Source of the DNA: Ruminococcus gauvreauii
Lineage (GTDB): Bacteria; Bacillota; Clostridia; Lachnospirales; Lachnospiraceae
Assembly: GCF_025151995.1 (NCBI RefSeq)
Contig: NZ_CP102290.1
Coordinates: 310,001 to 374,000, forward strand
DNA: 64,000 bases
Direction: 5' to 3'
A program made the position numbers and the translations under genes. The notes under the pieces were generated by a model. It was not told the DNA's origin and did no database searches. It was given only the letters and a program-made list of their open reading frames with translations. This document shows positions 42,178 to 50,804 of the stretch, piece by piece (position 1 is the first letter of the stretch; each line of letters begins with the position of its first letter).

Positions 42178-42870
42178 CTATTTCTTCTTCAGCTCACAGA
42201 TCGCATGATACGCGGCCGCCTGCTCCGCTGCTTTTTTTGTCCGTCCTTTACCTGTGCCCAGCATCTGGCCGTTCACCTGTACCTCTGTTGTAAATGTCTT
42301 GTCATGATCGGGGCCGTCTTCTCCCAACAGCTGATAGACAATCTCTCCCTGCATATTTCCCTGCACGATCTCCTGCAGGATTGTCTTGCTGTCATAAAAC
42401 AGCTGCTTATGCTGAATATCATTGAGTACATGCCTGATAATAAATGTCCTGGCACACTCCAGTCCTCCGTCCAGGTAAATGGCTCCGATGATCGCCTCCA
42501 GCGCATCAGAAACTATGGAATCCCTCCTGCGCCCCCCGGAATTGTCTTCTCCCTTTCCGAGCATCAGATACTCCCCGAGACAAATCTGTCTCGCATCGTA
42601 CGCAAGTGTCGGTTCACATACCAGACTCGCTCTGAACTTCGTCAGTTCTCCCTCCGGATAATCAGGATACGTCTGATAAAGGAACTCACTCGAGACGAGT
42701 TCCAGTACAGCGTCCCCTAAAAATTCGAGACGCTCGTTGCACTCCACTCTCGGCATACGGTGTTCGTTGGTGAACGAACTGTGGCGGAGTGCCGTCTCCA
42801 GCAGCTTACGATTCTTGAACCGGTACTCCAGTTTTGTTTCCAAATCACATTGTTGTTTTTCCGTCTTCAT
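42178..42870 (-). CDS. rnc: Ribonuclease III
   Basis: Double-strand RNA endonuclease of 230 aa. Seen: the signature ERLEFLGDAVLEL, the second acidic site SDALEAIIGAIYLDGG, and a C-terminal dsRBD ending GKGRTKKAAEQAAAYHAI. The start at ATG 42870 has GGAG upstream; the frame to 43017 runs through the acpP-rnc terminator region and is not credible as coding. Confidence 0.96.
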   Translation of the reverse strand: MKTEKQQCDLETKLEYRFKNRKLLETALRHSSFTNEHRMPRVECNERLEFLGDAVLELVSSEFLYQTYPDYPEGELTKFRASLVCEPTLAYDARQICLGEYLMLGKGEDNSGGRRRDSIVSDALEAIIGAIYLDGGLECARTFIIRHVLNDIQHKQLFYDSKTILQEIVQGNMQGEIVYQLLGEDGPDHDKTFTTEVQVNGQMLGTGKGRTKKAAEQAAAYHAICELKKK

Positions 42871-42885
42871 CTCTTCTCCAATCAA

Positions 42886-42928
42886 AAAGACTGTCTCACC
42901 TGAACAGATTTTTCCCAAGACAGTCTTT
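42886..42928 (-). terminator. Terminator-like hairpin between acpP and rnc
   Basis: AAAGACTGTCT / AGACAGTCTTT perfect 11-bp arms with a T-run on the minus strand. It would set a high acpP to low rnc ratio. Confidence 0.8.
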
Positions 42929-42949
42929 CTATCACCAAACCTTATTTTC

Positions 42950-43180
42950 TCATCCAATCGCGTGTCTGATTGCTTCCACCGCGTCACCGACAGATACAAT
43001 CTTTTCTGCCTCTTCATTCGAGATCTCTATATCAAATTCTTCCTCCAATGCCATGATGATCTGGAAAATATCCAGAGAATCCGCGCAGAGATCATCGACA
43101 AATGTTGTGTCCATCTTTACTTCCGCTTTATCCACATTCAAAACGTCAGCAATGATTTCCTGAAGTTTTTCGTATTCCAT
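42950..43180 (-). CDS. acpP: Acyl carrier protein
   Basis: Acidic protein of 76 aa carrying acyl chains on a phosphopantetheine arm attached to Ser in the DSLD motif (residues ADSLDIFQ). The start at the second Met (MEYEKLQ) gives the normal ACP length and has a GGAG site. It lies 21 bp after plsX. Confidence 0.96.
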   Translation of the reverse strand: MEYEKLQEIIADVLNVDKAEVKMDTTFVDDLCADSLDIFQIIMALEEEFDIEISNEEAEKIVSVGDAVEAIRHAIG

Positions 43181-43201
43181 GCCCTTCTCCTCCCTCATCC
43201 T

Positions 43202-44209
43202 CTACACTTCCGTGATATGCTCCTGAATCTGTCCGCTGATATTCTCAGACTTAAACTGGATACATTGAAGAACAGAGTTACAAATTTCCATTGATTTGGA
43301 GCTTCCGTGCGTTTTTACAACCAGGCCCTTCAATCCCAGAAGGGGGGCACCGCCGTACTGACTGGCATCAAACGCCTTCAGCGTCGTTTTCAATGCCGGT
43401 TTTACGAGAAGTGCTCCTATCTTGCTTCTCAGGGTTGTCATCATGCCTTCCTTCACTTTAGAGATCAGCGTCGCTCCCACACCTTCATAAAGTTTCAGAA
43501 TCACGTTTCCGACAAATGCCTCGCAGACAATAACATCTGCATATCCTGCCGGAATATCCCGCGCCTCAATGCTTCCGATAAAGTTGATATGCTGACACTC
43601 TTTCAGCAGAGGGAACGTCTCCTTCACAAGCGCATTTCCTTTTTCCTCTTCCGCCCCGATATTTACGATCGCAACCCTCGGATTTTTGATTCCCATCACG
43701 CTCTCCATATAAATGGAACCCATCTGGGCGAACTGTACCAGATGAGATGCCCTTGCATCTACATTGGCACCGCAGTCGATCAGGAGCGAGGCCCCTCCGG
43801 CAGTTGGAATCAGCGGTGCAAGCGGTGCTCTCTCAACTCCCTTGATCCTGCCCACCAGTACCTGACCGCCAACCAGAACTGCACCGGTGCTGCCCGAAGA
43901 GACGAAGGCATCCGCCTCACCTTTTCGTACCAGTGTCAGTGCCACTACAATGGAAGAGTCTTTTTTTCCCCGAATCGCATTTACCGGCGGTTCTGCTGTT
44001 TCAATCACCTCGGATGCATGGACCACTTCAATCCTTTCCCTGGGATACGTATACTTCTCAAGTTCTTTTTCAATCAGATCTTTCTTTCCTACCAGATATA
44101 CAAAGATACGCTCATCTGCCCTGACAGCCTCCACAGCTCCCTTAACCGGTTCTTCCGGTGCGTAATCGCCTCCCATCGCATCTACTGCCACCTTTACCAA
44201 CTGTTCCAT
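43202..44209 (-). CDS. plsX: Phosphate acyltransferase PlsX
   Basis: Protein of 335 aa converting acyl-ACP to acyl-phosphate, the donor for PlsY. Seen: VAVDAMGGDYAPEE at the N-terminus, SSGSTGAVLVGG, and DCGANVDARASHL. The length is typical. It is the first gene of plsX-acpP-rnc-smc-ftsY; its common partners yceD and rpmF are 1.8 kb upstream behind two other genes. Confidence 0.97.
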   Translation of the reverse strand: MEQLVKVAVDAMGGDYAPEEPVKGAVEAVRADERIFVYLVGKKDLIEKELEKYTYPRERIEVVHASEVIETAEPPVNAIRGKKDSSIVVALTLVRKGEADAFVSSGSTGAVLVGGQVLVGRIKGVERAPLAPLIPTAGGASLLIDCGANVDARASHLVQFAQMGSIYMESVMGIKNPRVAIVNIGAEEEKGNALVKETFPLLKECQHINFIGSIEARDIPAGYADVIVCEAFVGNVILKLYEGVGATLISKVKEGMMTTLRSKIGALLVKPALKTTLKAFDASQYGGAPLLGLKGLVVKTHGSSKSMEICNSVLQCIQFKSENISGQIQEHITEV

Positions 44210-44262
44210 TTATTCATCTCCAAACCTTCATTTTTTTCATTCCAAATTATGACGCTAAGAAT

Positions 44263-44291
44263 AATATACTAAACATCCCCATAAATTGCAA
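44263..44291 (-). promoter_or_regulatory. Promoter of plsX operon
   Basis: TTGCAA, 17 bp, TATATT on the minus strand, directly after the terminator of the lipoprotein gene. Confidence 0.75.
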
Positions 44292-44327
44292 GTATAAGAA
44301 AGGGGATACCGTCTGCACAGTATCCCC
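44292..44327 (-). terminator. Terminator of the CW-repeat lipoprotein gene
   Basis: GGGGATAC / GTATCCCC arms followed by TTTCTTATACTT on the minus strand. Confidence 0.85.
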
Positions 44328-44346
44328 AGCTGAACCATTTTTTAAA

Positions 44347-45282
44347 TTATTCTGCAAGCTTGCCGTCAGGATTCAGCCACTTGCCGTCGACCTCACAGTT
44401 TGTGAGCATGATGCCGTCTTCATTGAAGTAATACCAGCTGTCGTCGATTTCCACCCATTCGGAAACCTTCAGCGCTCCATCCGATCCGGAATAGTACCAG
44501 CTGCCGCTTCCGTCCAGCCAGCCGACATTCATCTGACCCTTGTCGTTCAGATAGTACTTCTTGCCGTCAACCGTGACAAAGCCCGTCGCCATCGACCCAT
44601 TTTCGTTTAAATAGTACCAGATGTCTTTCACCTTCTGCCATCCGGTCAGCATGTATCCATTCTTGTCAAACAGATACCATTTGCCCTTTATTTCTTTCCA
44701 CTTGCCTTTGACGCGGTTCCCATCATCCGCCACATAATATTTCCCTGTTTTATCCTTTGCCCATCCGGGTTTTTCTTCGCCTTCTTTCGGCGCCGGATCT
44801 TTATTCGGATCCACATAAATCTCAACAATATCACTCGTCGTCATGTTGACGGCCTTGTTCACCGTATTTGTCGCGACAACGAAATAATACCAGTATCCTT
44901 CTTCGGAGGTATCCGGTGTATATTGGGCATCGGTGGCACCTTCAATTTTCATACCGCCGCCGTTGGAATCCACGGTATTTTTATACCACTGGTAACTGAT
45001 CTCGCCATCGCCTTCTACCTTGGCCTCCACAGCGAGCGCCTTGGCCTTATCACCCACGGCATATGTAGCCTTTCCTTCCAGATTCTTGCTGAACTTGGGA
45101 GCCTCAACATTTTCATCCACCTTAATGGCATTCGGGTCAAAAACATCCTGCGCCGTACTCTCCTCAGATTCGCTTTTATGGTTTCCCCATAGCAGTTCCC
45201 AGGTCTCCCCCAGGGAGCAGCCTGATAAAAATGTCATGCATCCGACCAGCATTACTGCCAATATCCCTTTTTTTAACTTCAT
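44347..45282 (-). CDS. Lipoprotein with Ig-like domain and cell-wall-binding (CW) repeats
   Basis: Protein of 311 aa. Order: lipoprotein signal with lipobox LSGC (Cys22); acidic linker; an Ig-like domain (about 55-155, ISYQWYKNTVDSNGG); then about six choline-binding-type CW repeats (170-311) with GWxKxxxxWYYLNENGxMxTG pattern. It is probably lipid-anchored and touches wall polymers. The ligand is unknown. It has its own promoter and terminator and separates rpmF from plsX. Confidence 0.9.
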   Translation of the reverse strand: MKLKKGILAVMLVGCMTFLSGCSLGETWELLWGNHKSESEESTAQDVFDPNAIKVDENVEAPKFSKNLEGKATYAVGDKAKALAVEAKVEGDGEISYQWYKNTVDSNGGGMKIEGATDAQYTPDTSEEGYWYYFVVATNTVNKAVNMTTSDIVEIYVDPNKDPAPKEGEEKPGWAKDKTGKYYVADDGNRVKGKWKEIKGKWYLFDKNGYMLTGWQKVKDIWYYLNENGSMATGFVTVDGKKYYLNDKGQMNVGWLDGSGSWYYSGSDGALKVSEWVEIDDSWYYFNEDGIMLTNCEVDGKWLNPDGKLAE

Positions 45283-45344
45283 ACTCGTTACCCCTTATCT
45301 AATTGTTACAAAATCTTTTCAGTTTTGTATATTTCCTGTTTCAC

Positions 45345-45374
45345 AGTATAGCATAACTATGAATCAAAAGTCAA
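45345..45374 (-). promoter_or_regulatory. Promoter of the CW-repeat lipoprotein
   Basis: TTGACT, 18 bp, TATACT with TGC extension. The -35 box lies inside the last codons of the DUF2284 gene. Confidence 0.72.
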
Positions 45375-45924
45375 TCTCTGTTGCCGGCAGCAAGAACATG
45401 CCGAAGTATGTAACTGTATTCACCCCATTGATATACTTCATTCCGCTTACTTCCGCAAGCTGTGAGCAATTCATGCAGTAAGCTTCTACCGATGCCGTGG
45501 CTTTATCCGGCATTCTGCATGGCTCCCCCGTGATCTGTCCGCAGACTTTACACCGCGTACAACCGCCCGCCTCCAGTCTCAGAAACTTCTCATAGTGTTT
45601 CCTGACCATCTCCTCTATAGACTCTGCAACTTCCGTGTGGCGGTTCTGTGCATCCATCATCCCCTCGATATCATAGGAATCCTCAATCTCTGTAACCGTC
45701 TGAAAAACCAGTCCCTTCCGATAAGATTTTGCCTCGGCAATCAATTCTCCAGGCGTCCCCACATTCGGAGGACAGGCATAATTCCTGCCATAGTGCCCGC
45801 AGATATTTGCCTCACACGCTTTGCGAAGTTCCTCGTCGAACGGAATTCTGTCCGTATCGATCACCTTCGCTTTAAAAGCACCGCACTCCATACAATACTG
45901 TTCCATTTCTTCGTACTGTTTCAT
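45364..45924 (-). CDS. DUF2284 Cys-rich predicted metal-binding protein
   Basis: Protein of 186 aa with about a dozen Cys: CMECG (residues 11-15), CGHYGRNYACPPNVG, GGCTRCKVCGQITGEPCRMP and CMNCSQL. DUF2284 proteins are found in anaerobes, often beside corrinoid or Fe-S genes; the metal is unknown. No signal peptide. It follows rpmF after a hairpin. No separate promoter is seen. Confidence 0.88.
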   Translation of the reverse strand: MKQYEEMEQYCMECGAFKAKVIDTDRIPFDEELRKACEANICGHYGRNYACPPNVGTPGELIAEAKSYRKGLVFQTVTEIEDSYDIEGMMDAQNRHTEVAESIEEMVRKHYEKFLRLEAGGCTRCKVCGQITGEPCRMPDKATASVEAYCMNCSQLAEVSGMKYINGVNTVTYFGMFLLPATEIDF

Positions 45925-45965
45925 AACATACCCCCGATCCTGTTATTTTTGTCTGCAGATATGGC

Positions 45966-45997
45966 AAAAGGCTTCCCGAAGCATCGGAAAGCCTTTC
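45966..45997 (-). terminator. Terminator after rpmF
   Basis: AAAGGCTT-CCGA / TCGG-AAGCCTTT stem ending in TTTT on the minus strand. It would reduce read-through into the DUF2284 gene. Confidence 0.72.
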
Positions 45998-46003
45998 AAT
46001 TAC

Positions 46004-46183
46004 TTAGTCCATAGTAATGATTTCTTTTTTATTATAGGACCCGCATGCCTTACATACACGATGAGGCATCATCAGTTCTCCGCATTTGCTGCATTTCACC
46101 AGATTCGGAGCACTCATTTTCCAGTTTGCTCTTCTCTTATCTCTTCTGGCTTTTGATGTTTTATTTTTTGGACAGATGGACAT
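46004..46183 (-). CDS. rpmF: Ribosomal protein L32
   Basis: Protein of 59 aa of the 50S subunit with the zinc-ribbon form: CSKCGEL and CKACGSY. The N-terminal MSICPKNKTSKARRDKRRA is typical. AAGGAGGTG precedes the ATG by 5 bases, a near-ideal ribosome-binding site. It lies 2 bp after the yceD-type gene. All four Cys are kept, so it is the zinc-dependent paralogue type. Confidence 0.97.
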   Translation of the reverse strand: MSICPKNKTSKARRDKRRANWKMSAPNLVKCSKCGELMMPHRVCKACGSYNKKEIITMD

Positions 46184-46185
46184 TA

Positions 46186-46713
46186 TTACACCTCCTTAAA
46201 CTTTCTAAATATATCACTGATTGCCGCCATTCTTGGGTCAAGACTGGCAGTATCACAATCGCATGATGTCTGGTTCAGATTAGCACCGCATGTCATACAG
46301 ATCCCCTTGCAGTCTTCACTGCACAGTACCTGCATCGGCCAATCGAATAAAATCTCATTATGCATCAGTGCATCCACATCAAGTGTTTTCCCCTCGATAT
46401 ATCCGCCGTCGTCCAGCATTTCTTCCCGTTCCTCATCCGTCAGCTTCATGTCCACTTCGCGCACAGCGTGGATCTCAAATGAAGTCCTGACCGGTTCCAG
46501 ACAACGGGCACACGGAATCTCGATCACCACATCGCAATCCGCAGTAATCTCCAGAACCTGGCTGGCATTGTGTGCTATGCACAGGCGTACCGGGGATCTC
46601 TCAATGATCGGATATTCTCCGTCCCTGGTTTTAAACACACCAATTTCCAGGGCTGTTTCCAGTTCTTCCGTTTTTCCCTCTCGGGCCAAAATATCTGTCA
46701 GATCAATTCGCAT
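46186..46713 (-). CDS. YceD/DUF177 family protein
   Basis: Protein of 175 aa. In plants and bacteria the family is linked to 23S rRNA processing. Seen: CARCLEPV segment (about residue 73) and C-terminal CSEDCKGICMTCGANLN, the family hallmark. It is cotranscribed with rpmF. Confidence 0.93.
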   Translation of the reverse strand: MRIDLTDILAREGKTEELETALEIGVFKTRDGEYPIIERSPVRLCIAHNASQVLEITADCDVVIEIPCARCLEPVRTSFEIHAVREVDMKLTDEEREEMLDDGGYIEGKTLDVDALMHNEILFDWPMQVLCSEDCKGICMTCGANLNQTSCDCDTASLDPRMAAISDIFRKFKEV

Positions 46714-46739
46714 AATAGTCTCCTAATCACACTTTGTTA

Positions 46740-46768
46740 ATTATACATACGAGCGCTGAATTTGTCAA
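46740..46768 (-). promoter_or_regulatory. Promoter of yceD-rpmF
   Basis: Perfect consensus TTGACA, 17 bp, TATAAT on the minus strand. Confidence 0.92.
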
Positions 46769-46817
46769 CTCTTTTTACTTGACTTTTGAGATTGATTTTT
46801 ATCGGTTATCATAACTG

Positions 46818-46851
46818 AAAACCGCCGCGGTTTCTCTGCCGCGGCGGAAAA
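46818..46851 (-). terminator. Terminator of pta-ackA
   Basis: CCGCCGCGG / CCGCGGCGG arms followed by TTTTC on the minus strand. Confidence 0.9.
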
Positions 46852-46877
46852 TTTACAGATATCCTGCAAAACAGTCC

Positions 46878-48068
46878 TTATACAAGCGCTACTGTCTCTC
46901 TGCAGATTGCAAGCTCTTCATTCGTAGGAATGACACATACTTTTACTTTGGAATCCGGAGTAGAAATCACGCAGTCTTCTCCTCTTCCGGAGTTAGCCTT
47001 CTCGTCCAGTGTGATTCCGAGGTATCCGAGGTAAGAAACAACCTTCTCACGCACGATGGAAGCGTTTTCACCGATACCTGCAGTAAATGCGATTGCATCC
47101 ACACCGTTCATGACTGCTACGTAAGATCCGATATATTTTGCCACATGATAGCAGAATACTTCCAGCGCATTGGCAGCCAGTTTGTTGCCCTGTTCCATCG
47201 CCTCTTCCAGATCACGGAAATCGCTGGACAATCCATCGGAAAGACCCTGGACTCCGGATTTCTTATTCAGTACGTTCATAACGCCTGCCAGATCCAGATT
47301 TTCCTTCTTCGCAATGAATTCTATGATCGCCGGATCAATATCACCGGAACGCGTTCCCATTACAAGGCCTTCCAGCGGTGTCAGTCCCATGGATGTATCG
47401 ACGCATTTTCCGTTTAAGACAGCACTGATCGATGCACCATTGCCGAGATGTGCCACGATAATCTTGGAATCGTTGAGATCAAGTCCAAGAAATTCAGCCG
47501 CATGTTTGGAAACAAAACTGTGGGATGTTCCGTGGAAACCATATCTTCTCACTTTATATTTCTCGTAATATTCATATGGAAGACCATACATATAGGCTTT
47601 TTCCGGCATTGTCTGGTGGAATGCAGTATCGAATACAGCTACCATCGGTGCTTTCGGCATCAGTTCCTGGCATGCACGGATACCGATCAGGTTTGCCGGA
47701 TTGTGAAGCGGTGCAAGATCGTTGCACTCTTCAATTGCAGCCATCACTTCATCATTGATTACAACGGAGGAAGCAAATTTTTCGCCGCCGTGTACGACAC
47801 GATGTCCGACAGCATCAACTTCGTCAAGGCTTTTGATCACGCCTGTCTTCGGATTCATCAGCGCATCCAGAACCATCTGAATCGCCTGTTTATGTGTCGG
47901 CATGGCTGCCTCAGTCACTTCTTTTTCTCCGCCGTCCGGCTGATATACGAGTCTTCCGTCGATTCCGATTCTCTCACAGAGTCCTTTTGCCAGAACGTGT
48001 TCTGTGTCAGAATTGATCATCTGGAATTTCAGTGAAGAACTGCCGCAGTTAATTACTAATACATTCAT
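46878..48068 (-). CDS. ackA: Acetate kinase
   Basis: Protein of 396 aa making ATP and acetate from acetyl phosphate and ADP, the substrate-level ATP step of acetogenesis. Seen: VLVINCGSSSLKFQ, catalytic Arg region GHRVVHGGE, RYGFHGTSH, AHLGNGASI and FTAGIGENA. The length is typical. It is 260 bp downstream of pta, with a repeat block in between; no new promoter is evident. Confidence 0.98.
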   Translation of the reverse strand: MNVLVINCGSSSLKFQMINSDTEHVLAKGLCERIGIDGRLVYQPDGGEKEVTEAAMPTHKQAIQMVLDALMNPKTGVIKSLDEVDAVGHRVVHGGEKFASSVVINDEVMAAIEECNDLAPLHNPANLIGIRACQELMPKAPMVAVFDTAFHQTMPEKAYMYGLPYEYYEKYKVRRYGFHGTSHSFVSKHAAEFLGLDLNDSKIIVAHLGNGASISAVLNGKCVDTSMGLTPLEGLVMGTRSGDIDPAIIEFIAKKENLDLAGVMNVLNKKSGVQGLSDGLSSDFRDLEEAMEQGNKLAANALEVFCYHVAKYIGSYVAVMNGVDAIAFTAGIGENASIVREKVVSYLGYLGITLDEKANSGRGEDCVISTPDSKVKVCVIPTNEELAICRETVALV

Positions 48069-48150
48069 CGGTATTACCTCGCTTTATTGGTTTTATGTAA
48101 TATTTATTACTTATTTGGCTGAGCTTTATGCGAATTGATAAGTTTCCGTG

Positions 48151-48326
48151 TTCGCACTAAGCTCGAAATGACCTCGCTAAGTCAACGGGTATCTTCGATT
48201 CGCTTCCGCTCATCGAACAAACTTCGCACTAAGCTCGAAATGACCTCGCTAAGTCAACGGGTATCTTCGATTCGCTTCCGCTCATCGAACAAACTTCGCA
48301 CTAAGCTCGAAATGACCTCGCTAAGT
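48151..48326. repeat. 72-bp tandem repeat (2.4 copies) between pta and ackA
   Basis: Units begin at 48151, 48223 and 48295 (partial). Each has TTCGAT / ATCGAA arms 12 bases apart and an imperfect ACTAAGC / GCTAAGT pair. The copies are identical as far as I can compare by eye. The block ends 3 bases before the pta stop codon. The 48135-48332 frame is only a by-product of the 72-base (24-codon) period. Confidence 0.95.
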
Positions 48327-48328
48327 GC

Positions 48329-49321
48329 TTAGTTTTGGCACTGTACTGCTGTGATAGCTACTACGCCGACGATATCTTCAGCGGAGCATCCTCTGGAAAG
48401 ATCGTTGACCGGAGCTGCAATACCCTGGGTAACCGGGCCGTATGCTTCTGCCTTTGCCAGTCTCTGAACCAGTTTGTATCCGATATTTCCTGCATCCAGG
48501 TCCGGGAAAATCAGTGTGTTGGCCTGTCCTGCTACAGGGCTGTTTGGAGCTTTGGAAGCTCCCACACTCGGAACGATCGCTGCATCAAGCTGCAATTCTC
48601 CGTCCAGTTTCAGATCCGGATAGTTCTCTTTTGCAATTTTTACTGCCTCTGTCACTTTATCGATATCGGCGTGTTTTGCACTTCCCATTGTAGAGTGTGA
48701 CAGGAATGCAATTTTCGGTTCCTCGCCAACCAGAAGTTTAAAGGATTCTGCTGAAGACTCTGCGATTGCCGCCAGTTCTTCCGGATTCGGGTTCTGGTTC
48801 AGTCCGCAGTCAGCAAATACGAAAGTACCATTCGCACCATACTCACAGTTCGGAACAGACATCAGGAAGAATGCAGATACAAGTTTTGTACCCGGTTTTG
48901 TTTTCAGAATCTGCAGGCAGGGACGCAGAGTGTCTGCTGTAGAATGGCATGCTCCGGAAACCATTCCGTCAGCATCGCCCATTTTAACCATCATGACCCC
49001 GTAGTACAGATACTGGTTCAGCATGATCTCTTTTGCTTTTTCTTCTGTCATGCCTTTGCTGCCTCTTAACTCAACCAGCTTGTCTATATAAGACTGAGTC
49101 TTATCAGAAGTTGCCGGATCAACTACAACTGCTCCTGCGATATCCAGTCCTTCGCTTCCCGCTTTTACAGCTTCTTCGCTTCCTACCAGCACTACATTTG
49201 CAATGTCTTCTTTCAAGATCTGTGCAACTGCCTCATACGTTCTTCTGTCTTCTGTCTCCGGAAGTACAATTGTTTTTTTGTCAGCTCTTGCTCTGTCTTT
49301 AATTACGTCAATAAATCCCAT
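48329..49321 (-). CDS. pta: Phosphate acetyltransferase
   Basis: Protein of 330 aa (short class I form) converting acetyl-CoA and phosphate to acetyl phosphate. Seen: VLPETEDRRTYEA near the N-terminus, ADGMVSGACHSTADT, FADCGLNQNPNPEEL and FLSHSTMGSAKH. The start at ATG 49321 has AAGGAG about 10 bases upstream; the longer frame to 49393 begins upstream of the promoter -10. It leads into ackA. Confidence 0.97.
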   Translation of the reverse strand: MGFIDVIKDRARADKKTIVLPETEDRRTYEAVAQILKEDIANVVLVGSEEAVKAGSEGLDIAGAVVVDPATSDKTQSYIDKLVELRGSKGMTEEKAKEIMLNQYLYYGVMMVKMGDADGMVSGACHSTADTLRPCLQILKTKPGTKLVSAFFLMSVPNCEYGANGTFVFADCGLNQNPNPEELAAIAESSAESFKLLVGEEPKIAFLSHSTMGSAKHADIDKVTEAVKIAKENYPDLKLDGELQLDAAIVPSVGASKAPNSPVAGQANTLIFPDLDAGNIGYKLVQRLAKAEAYGPVTQGIAAPVNDLSRGCSAEDIVGVVAITAVQCQN

Positions 49322-49360
49322 GATTTTTTTGACTCCTTTCGTTTTATACTCATTCATTCC

Positions 49361-49389
49361 ATTATACCCCCAATACCCTTGTATTTCAA
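49361..49389 (-). promoter_or_regulatory. Promoter of pta-ackA
   Basis: TTGAAA, 17 bp, TATAAT on the minus strand, about 40 bases before the pta start. Confidence 0.85.
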
Positions 49390-49506
49390 GCATTTCAATG
49401 GTAGAATACTGGATAATTCGATGTATTTTTTAAGGTGCAAAAAGCCAGGAGAAGACTTTCTCCCGGCACTCATGAAAATACAGCCGGCACGGCATGAGAG
49501 GTATGC

Positions 49507-50736
49507 ATGAAGATAACAGGACTTATCACAGAATATAATCCGTTTCACAACGGGCATAAATATCATATCGAAAAAGCCAGGGAAGTCACAGGCGCCGACT
49601 TCGTGATCGCTGTCATGAGCGGAAACTTTGTCCAGCGCGGTTCCTGCGCGGTCACAGACAAATATACCAGGGCTGCCATGGCGCTCTCGGAAGGTGTCTC
49701 CCTCGTCCTGGAACTCCCGGCCTGTTTCGCAACCGGAAGTGCCGAATTCTTCGCCCGCGGAGCCGTCCGTATGCTCAGACAGACAGGTGTAACCGATTCC
49801 ATCTGTTTCGGGTGCGAACAAGCCAGCCTTCCGCTGTTTCATGAAATATCCGCTGTTTTAGCAGACGAACCAGAGATATACCGGCGTGTTTTAAAGTCGG
49901 CGCTTTCACAGGGGCAGTCCTACCCTTCTGCCCGCCAGCAGGCGCTGTCCGCCTGCCTGCCTGCGCTCGATATCGATTCATTTCTGCAATCTCCAAACAA
50001 CATACTGGGGCTGGAATACATCAGGGCGCTGAATCAGGAACCCGGTACAGTCGTTCCTTTTCCAATCCAGCGCATTGGAAGCGGCTATCACGACAAGACG
50101 GTAACCGGCACCTACAGTTCCGCCACCGCCATTCGCAGAGAAATCCATGGAAAACAGATTTCTTCTTCCGCACTGGAACAGCTTCCTCCGCAGGCTGCCG
50201 CCATTTTAAAACAACAGCTGGCTGACCGCGGAAGCCTGGAAATCGACAGGTTCTCGCCGCTGCTTAAATACGCACTGCTGTCAGAAAGTGCAGCATCTCT
50301 GTGCCGTTATCAGGATATGACGGAGGCCCTCGCAAACCGTATTATGAACCGGCTGAATGATTTCATCAGTATCTCTTCCTTTATCTCATTGCTGAAGACC
50401 CGGGAACTGACGTATTCCCGCATTTCCCGCGCTCTTCTGCATGTGATGCTGAAACTTACCGACGAGGACCTCTCACGTGCACTTTTGCCGAAAAACAGCT
50501 GCCTGCGCATTCTCGGTTTCCGAAAGGATGCCGGTGCACTCTTGAAAGAATTAAAGCAAAATTGCACTGTCCCTGTCATCACCAAACCAGCCGATGCCTT
50601 CAGGATTCTCAATTCATCCGCCCTGACGGCGTTCGAACAGGACATCCGTGCCGCCCACGTCTACGAAACCATCATGACCGACACCTATCACATCCCCTTC
50701 CGCCACGAATACACCCGCACCCCGGTCATCATCTGA
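49507..50736 (+). CDS. tmcAL: tRNA(Met) cytidine acetate ligase TmcAL
   Basis: Protein of 409 aa that uses acetate and ATP to make N4-acetylcytidine at the wobble base of elongator tRNA-Met. Seen: nucleotidyltransferase start ITEYNPFHNGHKYHI, VAVMSGNFVQRG, FGCEQASL and YSSATAIRR. The length matches the family (about 400-415). It is divergent from pta; its acetate substrate is the product of the adjacent pathway. Confidence 0.94.
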   Translation: MKITGLITEYNPFHNGHKYHIEKAREVTGADFVIAVMSGNFVQRGSCAVTDKYTRAAMALSEGVSLVLELPACFATGSAEFFARGAVRMLRQTGVTDSICFGCEQASLPLFHEISAVLADEPEIYRRVLKSALSQGQSYPSARQQALSACLPALDIDSFLQSPNNILGLEYIRALNQEPGTVVPFPIQRIGSGYHDKTVTGTYSSATAIRREIHGKQISSSALEQLPPQAAAILKQQLADRGSLEIDRFSPLLKYALLSESAASLCRYQDMTEALANRIMNRLNDFISISSFISLLKTRELTYSRISRALLHVMLKLTDEDLSRALLPKNSCLRILGFRKDAGALLKELKQNCTVPVITKPADAFRILNSSALTAFEQDIRAAHVYETIMTDTYHIPFRHEYTRTPVII

Positions 50737-50778
50737 CCAGCGTGCGGGTGTCTCACATGCAAGAAAGGGCAGCGCCCT
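50711..50778. terminator. Hairpin pair between convergent tmcAL and DUF711 genes
   Basis: ACACCCGCAC / GTGCGGGTGT arms straddle the tmcAL stop; a GGGC / GCCC stem with a T-rich run on the minus strand follows. Probably terminators for both directions; the first has no T-run. Confidence 0.6.
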
Positions 50779-50804
50779 CGGACTACAATCACTGCGCATG
50801 AATG

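Noticed and set aside
43307..44272. 321-codon plus-strand frame over plsX
   Set aside because: Antisense shadow of plsX with Cys/Phe-rich composition.
48135..48332. Plus-strand frame of 65 codons with 24-residue repeats
   Set aside because: It is the translation of the 72-bp tandem repeat, which is divisible by three; no ribosome-binding site or protein family.
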